A DNA stretch of 64,000 nt from [Clostridium] scindens (GCF_019597925.1 NZ_CP080442.1:1902001-1966000); one strand, 5' to 3'. Shown: positions 1 through 9,342, numbered from the stretch's first letter. Notes: generated from the sequence alone by a model not told the origin. Numbers and translations are program-made.

Positions 1-332
1 TCTATCCGGCGCAGCTTTCCGGCGGACAGAAGCAGCGTGTGGCGATTGCCCGGGCGCTGGCCATGAATCCGGACATCATGCTTTTTGATGAGCCGACTTC
101 CGCGCTTGACCCAGAGATGGTAGGAGAAGTGCTGGAAGTCATGAAGCGCCTGGCCGCAGAGGGCATGACCATGGTCGTGGTTACTCACGAGATGGGATTT
201 GCCAAGGAAGTGGCACACAGGGTGATCTTCATGGATGATGGCGTGATCGTGGAAGAAGGGAAGCCAAAAGAAGTTTTTGGCAATCCGCAGAATCCAAGAA
301 CCATTGATTTCCTGAATAAAGTATTGATCTAG
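1..332 (+). CDS. Polar amino-acid ABC transporter ATP-binding protein (3' end only)
   Basis: Only the C-terminal part of the gene lies in the window; the frame is already open at base 3. The visible protein has the ABC signature LSGGQKQRVAIARALA, Walker B IMLFDEPTSALDPE and the switch histidine in VVVTHEMGFA, followed by the short tail typical of GlnQ/HisP-type ATPases of polar amino-acid importers. Such proteins power uptake of an amino acid such as glutamine, histidine, arginine or cystine; the substrate cannot be told from this fragment. The permease and binding-protein genes would lie upstream, outside the window. A hairpin terminator follows at 358-404. Confidence 0.9.
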   Translation, partial: YPAQLSGGQKQRVAIARALAMNPDIMLFDEPTSALDPEMVGEVLEVMKRLAAEGMTMVVVTHEMGFAKEVAHRVIFMDDGVIVEEGKPKEVFGNPQNPRTIDFLNKVLI

Positions 333-357
333 CACGCCTGCACGGCAAAGCGCATAA

Positions 358-404
358 GGGCTGGAGATGGAAGCATAATCTGCTTGCATTTCCGGCTCTT
401 TTTT
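358..404 (+). terminator. Rho-independent terminator after the amino-acid ABC ATPase
   Basis: An 18-bp imperfect stem (358-375 with 381-398, including G-U pairs) has a 5-base loop and is followed by six T. It separates the amino-acid transporter operon from the peptide-immunity operon that starts at 487. Confidence 0.75.
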
Positions 405-486
405 GTATCATAGGAAACTTTGCTGCATTTCCTTATAAATTCTTTAGAAATGTATTCTATACTGTCCTCATAAGGAGGAATCAGAT

Positions 487-1200
487 ATGAATCATACCAT
501 ACTAGAAACCCAGACATTGACCAAAACATTCCGCAGCCAGGAGGCAGTAAAGAATATTTCCCTGTGCGTCCCTGAAAACTGCGTATATGGCCTGCTTGGC
601 CCCAACGGGGCAGGCAAGTCTACGCTTCTTAAGATGATCACAGGCATCTTAAGGCCCACATCGGGGCAGATACGCTTCCAGGGCCACCCATGGTCCAGAA
701 AGGATCTGGCAGACATCGGGGCGCTCGTTGAGACGCCGCCCGTATACGAGAACCTGACGGCATGGGAAAATCTGAAGGTACGCGCCATCATCCTGGGCGT
801 GCAAGATGAAAGAATCGAAGAGGTGCTGGAACAGGTGGACTTAAAAGATACCGGCAAAAAGAAGGCGGGAGAATTCTCTTTGGGAATGAAGCAAAGACTT
901 GGAATCGCCATTGCCTTGCTGAACCGACCCAAACTGCTGGTTCTGGATGAGCCGGTGAATGGGCTGGATCCCATCGGCATCCAGGATCTGCGCCAGATGA
1001 TACGAAGATTTCCGGAACAGGGGATTACCGTTATTGTTTCCAGCCATATTCTAAGCGAGATCGAGCAGACGGCAGACTATATCGGGATTATTGCCGGCGG
1101 GACGCTGGGATATCAAGGGGGAATGCCAAAGAAAAACCATCTGGAAGAACTATTTATGAAGATTGCGATGGAGCAGGCGGGGAGGGAGAGAGATGCATAG
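487..1200 (+). CDS. Lantibiotic/bacitracin-immunity type ABC transporter, ATP-binding subunit
   Basis: A 237-residue ABC ATPase. Walker A GPNGAGKST lies at residues 38-46, the degenerate signature FSLGMKQRLGIA at about 130, Walker B LLVLDEPVNGLDP at 150-162 and the switch histidine at 187. The SLGMKQRLG signature and short length are typical of the BcrA/NisF/SpaF/CprA group, which clears antimicrobial peptides from the membrane. The start has a strong site (AAGGAGG) 7 bases upstream. A TATACT -10 element at 458-463 with no good -35 element suggests a promoter needing an activator, which would fit control by the two-component system encoded downstream (inference). It overlaps the first permease gene by 8 bases. 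Confidence 0.88.
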   Translation: MNHTILETQTLTKTFRSQEAVKNISLCVPENCVYGLLGPNGAGKSTLLKMITGILRPTSGQIRFQGHPWSRKDLADIGALVETPPVYENLTAWENLKVRAIILGVQDERIEEVLEQVDLKDTGKKKAGEFSLGMKQRLGIAIALLNRPKLLVLDEPVNGLDPIGIQDLRQMIRRFPEQGITVIVSSHILSEIEQTADYIGIIAGGTLGYQGGMPKKNHLEELFMKIAMEQAGRERDA

Positions 1201-1957
1201 ATTTTATAAGGCGGAAAAACTAAAGAATCGTCATTCAGCCATCGGCAGATTAACAATTCTAATGCCGCTTATCAGCGTGATCCTGTCAGCCGTACTGACC
1301 AGCAGATTCTTCACCATTGACAGTTACAACTGGTGGTATATGATGCTGTTTCCAGGGCTCGTAAGCCTGATATGCGGACTTGCGGGACAGCGGGATAAGA
1401 AGATGGGGAACCGTTCCATCCTTACGCTGCCGGAAGATCCAAAGCATGTCTGGGACGGCAAGGTGCTATATGTCATACGAGAAGCCGCTGTGGCTCTGAT
1501 CGTCATATTTGCCGCGTCCGTCGTAATTGCCGCAATCCTTCAAAGAGGCATGCAAATGTCTTTTGCAGTGTATCCGTCCCTGGGAAGCCAGGTGGCGGCG
1601 ACGGCGCTGCTGCTGGTAACGTTTGTCTGGCAGGTGCCATTCTGCCTGATGCTTCAGCAGATTATGGGGATCTTCCCGATGCTGCTTCTAAATATGGGCA
1701 CATACTTCGTCATAGCCGCCACGGCTTCCTTGAAGTCCTATTTCTTCCTGATCCCGCAGGCCATTGCCTCCAGGCTGATGTGCAGCGTGATCGGGGTGCT
1801 TCCCAACGGGCTTCCGGCAAGACCTGGTGAGATGACATTCTCGCCGGAACTGCTGGATACAGGCGCCCTGTTGCCAGGAATCGCCGCCTCCATGCTATGG
1901 CTTGCCGTATTCTGGATAGCCGGAAGGAAACTATATGAAAGGACGGTGAGAGGCTAA
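1193..1957 (+). CDS. Lantibiotic-immunity type ABC transporter permease (MutE/EpiE-like)
   Basis: A 254-residue integral membrane protein with about six hydrophobic segments and no other domain. It lies between the ATPase and a second permease of similar size, the arrangement of NisFEG, MutFEG and CprABC transporters, and is therefore read as the E-type permease. The ATG at 1193 was chosen because it has the site GGAGGGAGAG just upstream; the frame is open further back without a good site. It overlaps the ATPase gene by 8 bases and touches the next gene (TAAATG), indicating coupled translation. The sequence itself is poorly conserved, so assignment relies on context and topology. Confidence 0.75.
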   Translation: MHRFYKAEKLKNRHSAIGRLTILMPLISVILSAVLTSRFFTIDSYNWWYMMLFPGLVSLICGLAGQRDKKMGNRSILTLPEDPKHVWDGKVLYVIREAAVALIVIFAASVVIAAILQRGMQMSFAVYPSLGSQVAATALLLVTFVWQVPFCLMLQQIMGIFPMLLLNMGTYFVIAATASLKSYFFLIPQAIASRLMCSVIGVLPNGLPARPGEMTFSPELLDTGALLPGIAASMLWLAVFWIAGRKLYERTVRG

Positions 1958-2713
1958 ATGAGAGAAGTATTTCGTACGCTAAGGGCGGAATCCTGGAAGA
2001 TGAAGCACACCTTGCTGCCGCTTCTTCATCTGCTGATTCCCGCGGCAGGAGCGGCCATCTTCCTGGGCTACTATCGTTTCGCCGCGTTTGGCGATATGGG
2101 GCAGGTCAGCGGCTATATACAGGTGCTGGCCATCGCGCTGCCTGTGGTGGCAAGCGTGCTGTGCTCCATGTCGGTGGAATTGGAGGCGCAGAATCATTTT
2201 CAAACGTTCCTGAGCACGACGACCCGCAAGCACAGCCCGCTGCTGGGGAAATGGATCGTCCTTGCCTTGTGGGGATTTGGTGCCATCTGCCTGGCGGTGG
2301 AGGGATTTGTGCTGGGATACCGGTACCTGCTGGGAAAGGCATCCGTCAGCCAGAAGGCGTATATGGCCATCATTGTGGCTATGACGGTAAGCCTGGCAAA
2401 CCTGTATCTGATCCATCTATTTTTGAACTTGAAGGCATCCAAAGGCATCTCTATGTGCATAGGAATCAGCGAGTCCCTGGTGGCGGCATTGTTCCTTACG
2501 GGCCTGGGGGAAGGAATCTGGCAGTATGTCCCATGCGCTTACACTGGAAGATGGGCTTCATATCTGCTATTATATGATTCAGGGAGAAAAGAGATGGCAG
2601 CCGCAGGCCTTAAGGGAGAAACTATGCTGGTCTGCCTGCTGGTATCGGCAGGCATCTGGATCCTGGTATTCCTGTGGTTCGGACTATATGAAGGAAGGCA
2701 ATGCAATGACTAG
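1958..2713 (+). CDS. Lantibiotic-immunity type ABC transporter permease (MutG-like)
   Basis: A 251-residue membrane protein with about six hydrophobic segments and an N-terminal amphipathic start (MREVFRTLRAESWKMKHT) common in second permeases of NisG/MutG/CprC type. It begins directly after the stop of the first permease and its end overlaps the response-regulator start by 8 bases, so the transporter and its regulators form one transcript. With the preceding two genes it should form an exporter protecting the cell from membrane-active peptides. No substrate can be deduced. Confidence 0.75.
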   Translation: MREVFRTLRAESWKMKHTLLPLLHLLIPAAGAAIFLGYYRFAAFGDMGQVSGYIQVLAIALPVVASVLCSMSVELEAQNHFQTFLSTTTRKHSPLLGKWIVLALWGFGAICLAVEGFVLGYRYLLGKASVSQKAYMAIIVAMTVSLANLYLIHLFLNLKASKGISMCIGISESLVAALFLTGLGEGIWQYVPCAYTGRWASYLLLYDSGRKEMAAAGLKGETMLVCLLVSAGIWILVFLWFGLYEGRQCND

Positions 2714-3365
2714 GATATTGGCGATTGACGATGAAAAAGATATACTGATGCTGATCAAGAATGCGCTGGCAAAGGAGGGCTATGACGTGACGCTTCTAAG
2801 CGATCCTCTGAAGATCGGGGAATTGAATCTGAATGCGTACCAGCTGATCCTGCTGGATGTGATGATGCCGGGGCAGGATGGGTTTTCCCTGTGCCGGGAC
2901 ATCCGGGACCAGGTAGACTGCCCCATCCTGTTTTTGACGGCCAAGGTTCAGGAGGCGGATATTATGGAAGGCCTTGGCATCGGCGGGGATGACTACATTA
3001 CCAAGCCCTTTGGAATCGGAGAACTGCGGGCAAGGGTTGCAGCCCATCTAAGAAGAGAGGGAAGACAGAAGAAGAATGCGGTCTCGGTGGGAGACGTGCA
3101 GTTCCTGCTTCAGGCAAAGCAAGCGGTGTATGAAGGAAAGGCGCTGGAACTGACCAAAAGCGAGTATGCGATCTGCGAGTACCTGGCATTGAATCACGGA
3201 TAGGTGTTTTCCAAAGACAGAATCTATGAGCATGTCTTTGGATATGACGGGGAAGGCGACAGTTCCGCGATTACAGAACATATCAAGAACATAAGGGGCA
3301 AGTGCCAGAAGGCGGGATTTGCGCCGATAGAGACCGTATGGGGGATTGGATACCGATGGAAGTAA
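2706..3365 (+). pseudogene. OmpR/PhoB-family response regulator interrupted by an in-frame amber codon
   Basis: The receiver domain is intact (residues 1-115; acidic pocket DDE at 9-11, phosphoacceptor D51 in LLLDVMMPG, conserved T and K in FLTAK and TKPFG). The winged-helix output domain is cut by TAG at 3201-3203, after 165 residues. Reading on in the same frame gives 53 further residues that complete the domain (VFSKDRIYEHVFGYDGEG onwards, ending WGIGYRWK) and stop at 3363, so this is one nonsense codon and not a frameshift. The lost part contains the DNA-recognition helix. CAG, AAG or GAG are one-base sense alternatives. A GTG follows the stop directly, so re-initiation to make the tail separately is conceivable. 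The gene overlaps its neighbours on both sides. Confidence 0.85.
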
Positions 3366-4738
3366 AAAGAAAGCCAAAGACGATAGCAGCCATATTCATT
3401 CGATATATCAGCCTGTTCTGCGTCAATACGCTTTTGATCCTGGGCATCCTTTTCCTTGCCTTCAGTGTGCTGATTAATATAGGAAGCATCCGCAGGGCAG
3501 ATGATATGCAGACCCGGCTGAACGAAAACGTTTCCGCCATCAAAAAAGCCGACAAGGTTACAAAAGAGATTCTTCCGGAAGGGTGCGGCTACGGGGTTTA
3601 TGACAAAGACGGCACCTATCTTTATGGGACTTATGGGGAGGTAGAAGCCAAGGAAGCGTGGAAGAACTATAAGGAAGATAATATCTATGCAAGGGGCAAG
3701 GGATACTACCGTTTCATTGCCAAGGAAGATGGAGAACTCTGTATCGTTAACTATTTCATTGAGGCCAGATATACGAACGCAGTATGGAACCGTTACCTGC
3801 CAAGCCCAGCGATCATGATAGTGATTCTCTTTGTCCTGCTGTTCCTTGTTCAGACAGTTATACTGGCGCGCAGTTTTGGGAAACATCTGTCACGGAGGCT
3901 TGAGGCCATGAATGAGATGACGCAGAAGATTCAGAGGAGAGATCTGGAATTCGACGAGGAACATTCCGATATCAAGGAGATCGATCAGGTGATGGATTCC
4001 CTATACAAGATGAAATGCGCGTTAAAGGAATCCCTGGAAGAGCAGTGGAATCAGGAGAAGGAGACGCAGGAGCAGATCGCGGCTCTGGCACATGATATCA
4101 AGACGCCCCTTACGATCATCAAGGGAAACGCGCAGCTTCTGGAGGAAGGAAGCCTTGCAGAAGAGGAGCAGGAGTATAATCAGTATATTCTAAGGAATGT
4201 AGCGGAAATCGAGCATTATCTTGCCCTGCTTCGAGAAATGCTGATGTCCCCAAAAGAATCTGTCGTAGAAGAGAAAATCAGCTGTCAGGAACTGGGAGAG
4301 CGGCTGGAAGAGCAGGCAAGGATTCTTGCGGCTGCCTCCAGGCAGGAAGTCCTTTCTATAAAGGGGGAACTGGCAGGAGACGCCAGGTGCGACTACAGCC
4401 AGATTGAACGGGCATGGAACAATCTGATCGGCAATGCCTTGGAGTATAATCCCGAAGGCAAAGAGTTACGGATAGACCTCCAGATTGTCCTGGAAGAAGG
4501 GCAGGCATATCTTGCTGCAAAGGTGACGGACTGGGGCAGGGGATTTGATGCCAGAGACTTGGCCCATGCCACAGAGCAGTTCTATCAAGGCGATGAAAGC
4601 CGCCATGGCAGGAGCCATCACGGCATCGGGCTTTATACGGCGGCCAGGTTTGCCAAGGCCCAGGGGGGAAGGCTCCTGCTTTCCAACTCCGAAGAGACAG
4701 GCGGCGGGGAAGTAACGCTGTATCTTAGATTAGAATAG
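3356..4738 (+). CDS. Sensor histidine kinase of the peptide-immunity operon
   Basis: A 460-residue membrane kinase. Transmembrane segments lie at about 15-40 and 152-172 with a roughly 110-residue extracellular part between them. A linker leads to the dimerisation domain with phosphorylated H246 (ALAHDIKTPLTIIKGN), then the ATPase domain with N box NNLIGNALEY (355-364), G1 box DWGRGF (392-397) and GIGLYTA. This architecture matches NisK/SpaK/CprK sensors of antimicrobial peptides. The ATG at 3356 is chosen because GGGGGATTGG lies upstream and because it overlaps the end of the full regulator frame by 10 bases. The kinase is intact although its partner carries a stop codon. Confidence 0.88.
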   Translation: MEVKRKPKTIAAIFIRYISLFCVNTLLILGILFLAFSVLINIGSIRRADDMQTRLNENVSAIKKADKVTKEILPEGCGYGVYDKDGTYLYGTYGEVEAKEAWKNYKEDNIYARGKGYYRFIAKEDGELCIVNYFIEARYTNAVWNRYLPSPAIMIVILFVLLFLVQTVILARSFGKHLSRRLEAMNEMTQKIQRRDLEFDEEHSDIKEIDQVMDSLYKMKCALKESLEEQWNQEKETQEQIAALAHDIKTPLTIIKGNAQLLEEGSLAEEEQEYNQYILRNVAEIEHYLALLREMLMSPKESVVEEKISCQELGERLEEQARILAAASRQEVLSIKGELAGDARCDYSQIERAWNNLIGNALEYNPEGKELRIDLQIVLEEGQAYLAAKVTDWGRGFDARDLAHATEQFYQGDESRHGRSHHGIGLYTAARFAKAQGGRLLLSNSEETGGGEVTLYLRLE

Positions 4739-4740
4739 AA

Positions 4741-4781
4741 AAAGGCCATCAGATATATACGGCATATGTCTGATGGCCTTT
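4741..4781. terminator. Bidirectional terminator between convergent genes
   Basis: A perfect 13-bp stem (4741-4753 with 4769-4781) has A and T runs on either side. It lies between the kinase gene (plus) and the activase gene (minus), which converge here, and can serve both. Confidence 0.85.
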
Positions 4782-4804
4782 GTTTGTACTGATAAGGAGC
4801 CAGA

Positions 4805-7800
4805 TTATGAATTCTGGCTTGCTTCCATATTCTTATTGGCAGTGGACAGCATCAGCTTGATCCTGTTCAGCTGGTTTACTTCGCTTGCCCCTGGATCAAA
4901 GTCGATAGCCACCACGTTGGAGTTCGGATGGCGTCTCCGGAGTTCTTTGATCACGCCCTTTCCTACCACATGGTTGGGCAGGCAGGCAAACGGCTGGGTA
5001 CATACGATGTTCGCGGCGCCGCTGTGGATCAGTTCCAGCATCTCTCCGGTTAAGAACCAGCCCTCTCCGGTCTGGTTGCCAAGAGATACGATCTCGGAAG
5101 CCATCTTGCCAAGTTCGTCAATCTTTGCCGGTGGATCAAAATGCCGGCTCTTCTTAAACGCTTCTGTGGCAGGCGCCCGGAACCATTCTAACGCCTTGAT
5201 GCCAAGATTCCCCATGGTCGCCTTGGACTTCTTCATGCCCAGGTGGGACACTTTGAAGTTCTGGTTGTAGAAGCAGTAGAGCAGGAAGTCCAGAAGATCA
5301 GGCACCACGGCCTCGGCCCCCTCGCTCTCCAGCAGATCCACCAGATGATTATTGGCGGAGGGAAGGAACTTCACCAGAATCTCGCCTACCACGCCTACCC
5401 GCGGCTTCTTCACATCCAGCAGTTCCAGGTTATTGTCGAAGTCCTCGATAATCTCCCGGCATAATTGCTTGAACCTCCTCCTGGAAGGATAGCCTTGGGA
5501 GAGGTACTCCTTGCAGACGCCCTTCCACTTTTCGTGCATAGCATTGGCAGAACCAGGCACTGCCTCGTAAGGCCGCAACCGGTAGACGCATTTCATGAAG
5601 ATGTCTCCGAAGATCGCCGCATAGATTCCACGCAGGGCCAGGGAAGGCGTAATCTTGAATCCTGGGTTGCCTTCCAGGCCGCTTAGGTTGATGGAGATCA
5701 CCGGAATGTGCCCGAATCCGGCCTTTTTAAGCGCCCGGCGGATAAAGCCGATATAGTTGGAAGCACGGCATCCGCCGCCCGTCTGGCTGATAATGACGGC
5801 AAGCTTATCGGTGTTATATTTGCCGGACAGGATGGCCTCCATGATCTGGCCGACGACCATCAGAGATGGGTAGCAGGCATCATTATTCACATATTTAAGC
5901 CCCATATCTACCGCCTGCTTATTGTCGTTTGGAAGGACTTCCACATGATAGCCGGATGCCTGGAAGGCAACCTCCAGCAGATCGAAGTGGATGGGCGACA
6001 TCTGCGGGCACAGGATGGTATAGTCTTTGCGCATCTCCTTGGTAAACGGAACCTTGGTGATGGCGGCAGACTGTATCTTGCGCTTATCGTTTCTCTGTTC
6101 TCTTACCCGGATAGCGGCGAGAAGAGAGCGGACACGGATTCTGGCCGCGCCCAGATTATTTACCTCGTCGATTTTCAGCGATGTATAGATCTTATCCGAT
6201 TCATTCAGGATGGAAGCCACCTGGTCGGTTGTTACGGCATCCAGGCCGCATCCGAAGGAATTCAGCTGGATCAGATCCAGATTATCGGTCGTCTTCACAT
6301 AGTTCGCGGCAGCGTACAGGCGGGAATGGTACATCCACTGGTCCATGACGTTGAGCGGCCGCTCCACCGGATTCAAGTGGGAGACGGAATCTTCTGTAAG
6401 CACTGCGATGTCATAAGAGTTGATCAATTCCGGAATCCCGTGATTTACCTCCGGGTCAATATGATAAGGGCGTCCGGCCAGGACGATGCCCCGGTTGCCG
6501 GTCTCATTCAGATACTGGATGGTTTCCTCGCCCTTGCTGCGCATATCCTGGCGACAGGCTGCCAGTTCTTCCCATGCCGCATGCACGGCAGACTTGATCT
6601 CTCCTTCGGAAATCGAGAACTTGGAAGATAATTCTTCCACCAGCCGGTAGGCGATAGTCTCTTCATTTAAGAGCGAGAGGAACGGATGGATGAAATCTAC
6701 GTCCCCATTTACAATGGCATCAATGTTATTCTTGATATTCTCCGGGTAGGAGGTAACGATCGGGCAGTTATAATGGTTGTTGGCATCCTCGAACTCGTTG
6801 CGCTCATAAGGAACGCTGGGGTAGAAGATGTGCCGGATGCCCTGATCGATCAGCCACTGCACATGGCCGTGAGCCAGCTTGGCAGGGTAGCACTCGGACT
6901 CGCTGGGGATGGATTCGATTCCCAGTTCATATACCTTCTTGGTAGAAGAAGGAGAAAGAACCACGCGAAAGCCCAGAGTCGTAAAGAAGGTAAACCAGAA
7001 CGGGTAGTTCTCATACATATTCAGGACCCGTGGGATTCCAATCACGCCGCGTTTTGCCTTCTCTTCGCCGAGAGGCTGGTAATCAAAGTAGCGTTTCAGC
7101 TTATATTCAAACAGGTTGGGAAGCTTGTTCTGTGCCTTCTCCTTGCCAAGCCCCCGCTCGCAGCGGTTGCCCGTGATGAACTTGCGCCCGCCGCTGAAAT
7201 GGTTGATGGTCAGACGGCAGTTGTTGGTGCAGCCCCTGCACTTGGTCATAGTGGTGGAGTACTCTAGGGCCTCGATGTCCTCGATGGACAGCATGGTCGT
7301 GCCTTCGCAGTCTATGTACCGTTCCCTGGCTATGAGAGCGGCCCCGAAAGCGCCCATAATGCCCGCAATATCCGGACGGATGGCGTGGCAGCCTGCAATC
7401 TTTTCAAAACTTCGCAGCACGGCATTGTTATAGAAGGTGCCGCCCTGTACGACAATGTGATTTCCAAGTTCGCTGGCGTCGGATACCTTGATCACCTTGA
7501 ATAGCGCGTTCTTGATGACCGAGTAGGCAAGTCCGGCGGAAATATCGGATACTTCCGCGCCTTCTTTCTGGGCCTGCTTTACCTTGGAATTCATAAAAAC
7601 GGTACAGCGGGTGCCAAGGTCGATCGGATTCTTGGCGAATAACGCCTCATGGGCAAAGTCCTCCACCGTGTAGTTGAGGGATTTGGCAAAGGTCTCTATA
7701 AATGAGCCGCAGCCGGAAGAGCATGCCTCGTTTAGCAGGACATTGTCTACCGTCTGGTTCTTAATCTTGATACATTTCATATCCTGACCGCCAATGTCCA

Positions 7801-9061
7801 GGATGCAGTCTACATCCGGCTCGAAAAAGGAGGCGGCATAGTAATGGGATACCGTCTCTACCTCGCCTTCATCCAGCAGGAGGGCGGCCTTGATCAGGGC
7901 CTCGCCGTATCCGGTAGAGCAGGAGTGGACGATCTCGACGCCCTCGGGCAGCTTGCTGTAAATGTCTTTGATCGCGTGGATCGTCGTGCCCAGCGGGTCT
8001 CCCTCGTTATTGTGGTAGAAGGAATACAGCAAGGTGCCGTCCTCGCCTACCAGGGCGGCCTTGGTGGTGGTGGAGCCGGCATCAATCCCAAGGAAGGCCT
8101 TGCCTGTATAGGTGTCCAGATCCTTAACCGGAACCTGATGCTTCGCATGGCGCTCGGCAAATTCCTTATAATCTGCCTCGCTGGAGAATAAGGGCTCCAT
8201 GCGGTCTACCTCGAACTCCATCTTGATCTTGCCTTCCAGCCGGTTCTGCATCTCCTGGAGAGAGACATCCAGATCCTTTTTCGAGTTCATAGCAGATCCG
8301 ATCGCCGCAAACAGATGCGAGTTGACAGGCACGATGGCGTGCTCGTCATCCAGTTTAAGCGTACGTACGAAGGACTCCTTAAGTTCAGACAGGAAATGAA
8401 GCGGCCCTCCAAGAAACGCTACGTGTCCCCGGATTGGCTTGCCGCAGGCAAGTCCGCTGATCGTCTGATTAACGACAGCCTGGAAGATGGAAGCGGCCAG
8501 ATCCTCCTTGGAAGCCCCTTCATTGATCAGAGGCTGTATGTCTGATTTGGCAAATACTCCGCATCTTGCGGCAATCGAGTACAATGCCTTGTAGTTCTTG
8601 GCATATTCGTTAAGGCCGGAGGCGTCCGTCTGAAGAAGGGAGGCCATCTGGTCGATAAAAGAGCCCGTACCGCCGGCACATACGCCGTTCATACGCTGTT
8701 CCACATTTCCGCCTTCAAAATAAATGATCTTGGCATCCTCGCCGCCCAGCTCGATGGCCACGTCGGTCTGAGGCGCATAGTGCTGCAGGGCCGTAGATAC
8801 TGCGATCACTTCCTGTACGAATGGAACGCCAAGATGCTTGGCCAGCGTAAGTCCGCCGGAGCCGGTAATCACAGGAGAAGCGTGGACTGCGCCCAGCTTG
8901 AAGATGGCTCTTCCAAGCAGATCGGAAAGAGTCTCCTGAATATTCGCAAAATGCCTTTCATAATCGGAAAAGGCGATATCGTTATTCTCATCCACCAAGG
9001 CGATTTTTACCGTGGTGGAGCCGATATCAATTCCTAATGTATATAATTCTTTCTGGCTCAT
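4805..9061 (-). CDS. Tandem acyl-CoA dehydratase activase-like protein (two BadF/HgdC ATPase domains)
   Basis: A 1418-residue cytoplasmic protein. Two ASKHA-fold ATPase domains of the BadF/BcrA/HgdC family lie at about 1-260 (GIDIGSTTVKIALV, CAGGTGSFID) and 325-575 (LGIDAGSTTTKAALVG, CSSGCGSFIE). A cysteine cluster CRGCTNNC...NRCERG follows at about 603-632, then a DUF2229-like region from about 670 and a C-terminal dehydratase-subunit-like region from about 1015 (DACYPS, TGGGCRASNY). HgdC-type activases use ATP and a [4Fe-4S] cluster to inject an electron into 2-hydroxyacyl-CoA dehydratases; whether this long fused form does so is unknown. No dehydratase subunits lie in the window. The start has AAGGAG 11 bases upstream, and a good promoter lies at 9195-9223. 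Confidence 0.88.
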   Translation of the reverse strand: MSQKELYTLGIDIGSTTVKIALVDENNDIAFSDYERHFANIQETLSDLLGRAIFKLGAVHASPVITGSGGLTLAKHLGVPFVQEVIAVSTALQHYAPQTDVAIELGGEDAKIIYFEGGNVEQRMNGVCAGGTGSFIDQMASLLQTDASGLNEYAKNYKALYSIAARCGVFAKSDIQPLINEGASKEDLAASIFQAVVNQTISGLACGKPIRGHVAFLGGPLHFLSELKESFVRTLKLDDEHAIVPVNSHLFAAIGSAMNSKKDLDVSLQEMQNRLEGKIKMEFEVDRMEPLFSSEADYKEFAERHAKHQVPVKDLDTYTGKAFLGIDAGSTTTKAALVGEDGTLLYSFYHNNEGDPLGTTIHAIKDIYSKLPEGVEIVHSCSTGYGEALIKAALLLDEGEVETVSHYYAASFFEPDVDCILDIGGQDMKCIKIKNQTVDNVLLNEACSSGCGSFIETFAKSLNYTVEDFAHEALFAKNPIDLGTRCTVFMNSKVKQAQKEGAEVSDISAGLAYSVIKNALFKVIKVSDASELGNHIVVQGGTFYNNAVLRSFEKIAGCHAIRPDIAGIMGAFGAALIARERYIDCEGTTMLSIEDIEALEYSTTMTKCRGCTNNCRLTINHFSGGRKFITGNRCERGLGKEKAQNKLPNLFEYKLKRYFDYQPLGEEKAKRGVIGIPRVLNMYENYPFWFTFFTTLGFRVVLSPSSTKKVYELGIESIPSESECYPAKLAHGHVQWLIDQGIRHIFYPSVPYERNEFEDANNHYNCPIVTSYPENIKNNIDAIVNGDVDFIHPFLSLLNEETIAYRLVEELSSKFSISEGEIKSAVHAAWEELAACRQDMRSKGEETIQYLNETGNRGIVLAGRPYHIDPEVNHGIPELINSYDIAVLTEDSVSHLNPVERPLNVMDQWMYHSRLYAAANYVKTTDNLDLIQLNSFGCGLDAVTTDQVASILNESDKIYTSLKIDEVNNLGAARIRVRSLLAAIRVREQRNDKRKIQSAAITKVPFTKEMRKDYTILCPQMSPIHFDLLEVAFQASGYHVEVLPNDNKQAVDMGLKYVNNDACYPSLMVVGQIMEAILSGKYNTDKLAVIISQTGGGCRASNYIGFIRRALKKAGFGHIPVISINLSGLEGNPGFKITPSLALRGIYAAIFGDIFMKCVYRLRPYEAVPGSANAMHEKWKGVCKEYLSQGYPSRRRFKQLCREIIEDFDNNLELLDVKKPRVGVVGEILVKFLPSANNHLVDLLESEGAEAVVPDLLDFLLYCFYNQNFKVSHLGMKKSKATMGNLGIKALEWFRAPATEAFKKSRHFDPPAKIDELGKMASEIVSLGNQTGEGWFLTGEMLELIHSGAANIVCTQPFACLPNHVVGKGVIKELRRRHPNSNVVAIDFDPGASEVNQLNRIKLMLSTANKNMEASQNS

Positions 9062-9194
9062 AATATGTAACTCCTTATTACAAATGTATATCCCACCATT
9101 GTCCGTACATGCCCGTATTTTTAAAACTGCGGCCTCGGGAAGAGGAAGGGTATCTTCTTATTAATATGTGTTTTCTTGGTTTACAACTTGTAAC

Positions 9195-9223
9195 ATTATA
9201 CGACAAAATATTTGAAATGACAA
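9195..9223 (-). promoter_or_regulatory. Promoter for the activase-like gene
   Basis: On the minus strand the sequence reads TTGTCA, 17 bases, TATAAT. It is 134 bases upstream of the activase start and back to back with the promoter at 9275-9303. Confidence 0.65.
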
Positions 9224-9274
9224 TTCGCAAATGTGATAGAAATATAAAAAACCTGTTAAACTTCCATGGTAGAA

Positions 9275-9303
9275 TTGACAAACAAACCTCAAAACGGTAG
9301 AAT
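9275..9303 (+). promoter_or_regulatory. Promoter for the Derlin/rhomboid-like gene
   Basis: TTGACA, 17 bases, TAGAAT. Transcription would start near 9310, which favours the ATG at 9343 over the GTG at 9313 as the translation start. Confidence 0.75.
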
Positions 9304-9342
9304 GACTACAGTGTGAAACGAAGAAAGCAGGGAGTAGAATTT

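Noticed and set aside
4773..9037. Several plus-strand open frames of up to 307 codons opposite the activase gene
   Set aside because: They are antisense shadows of a gene with clear conserved motifs on the minus strand.
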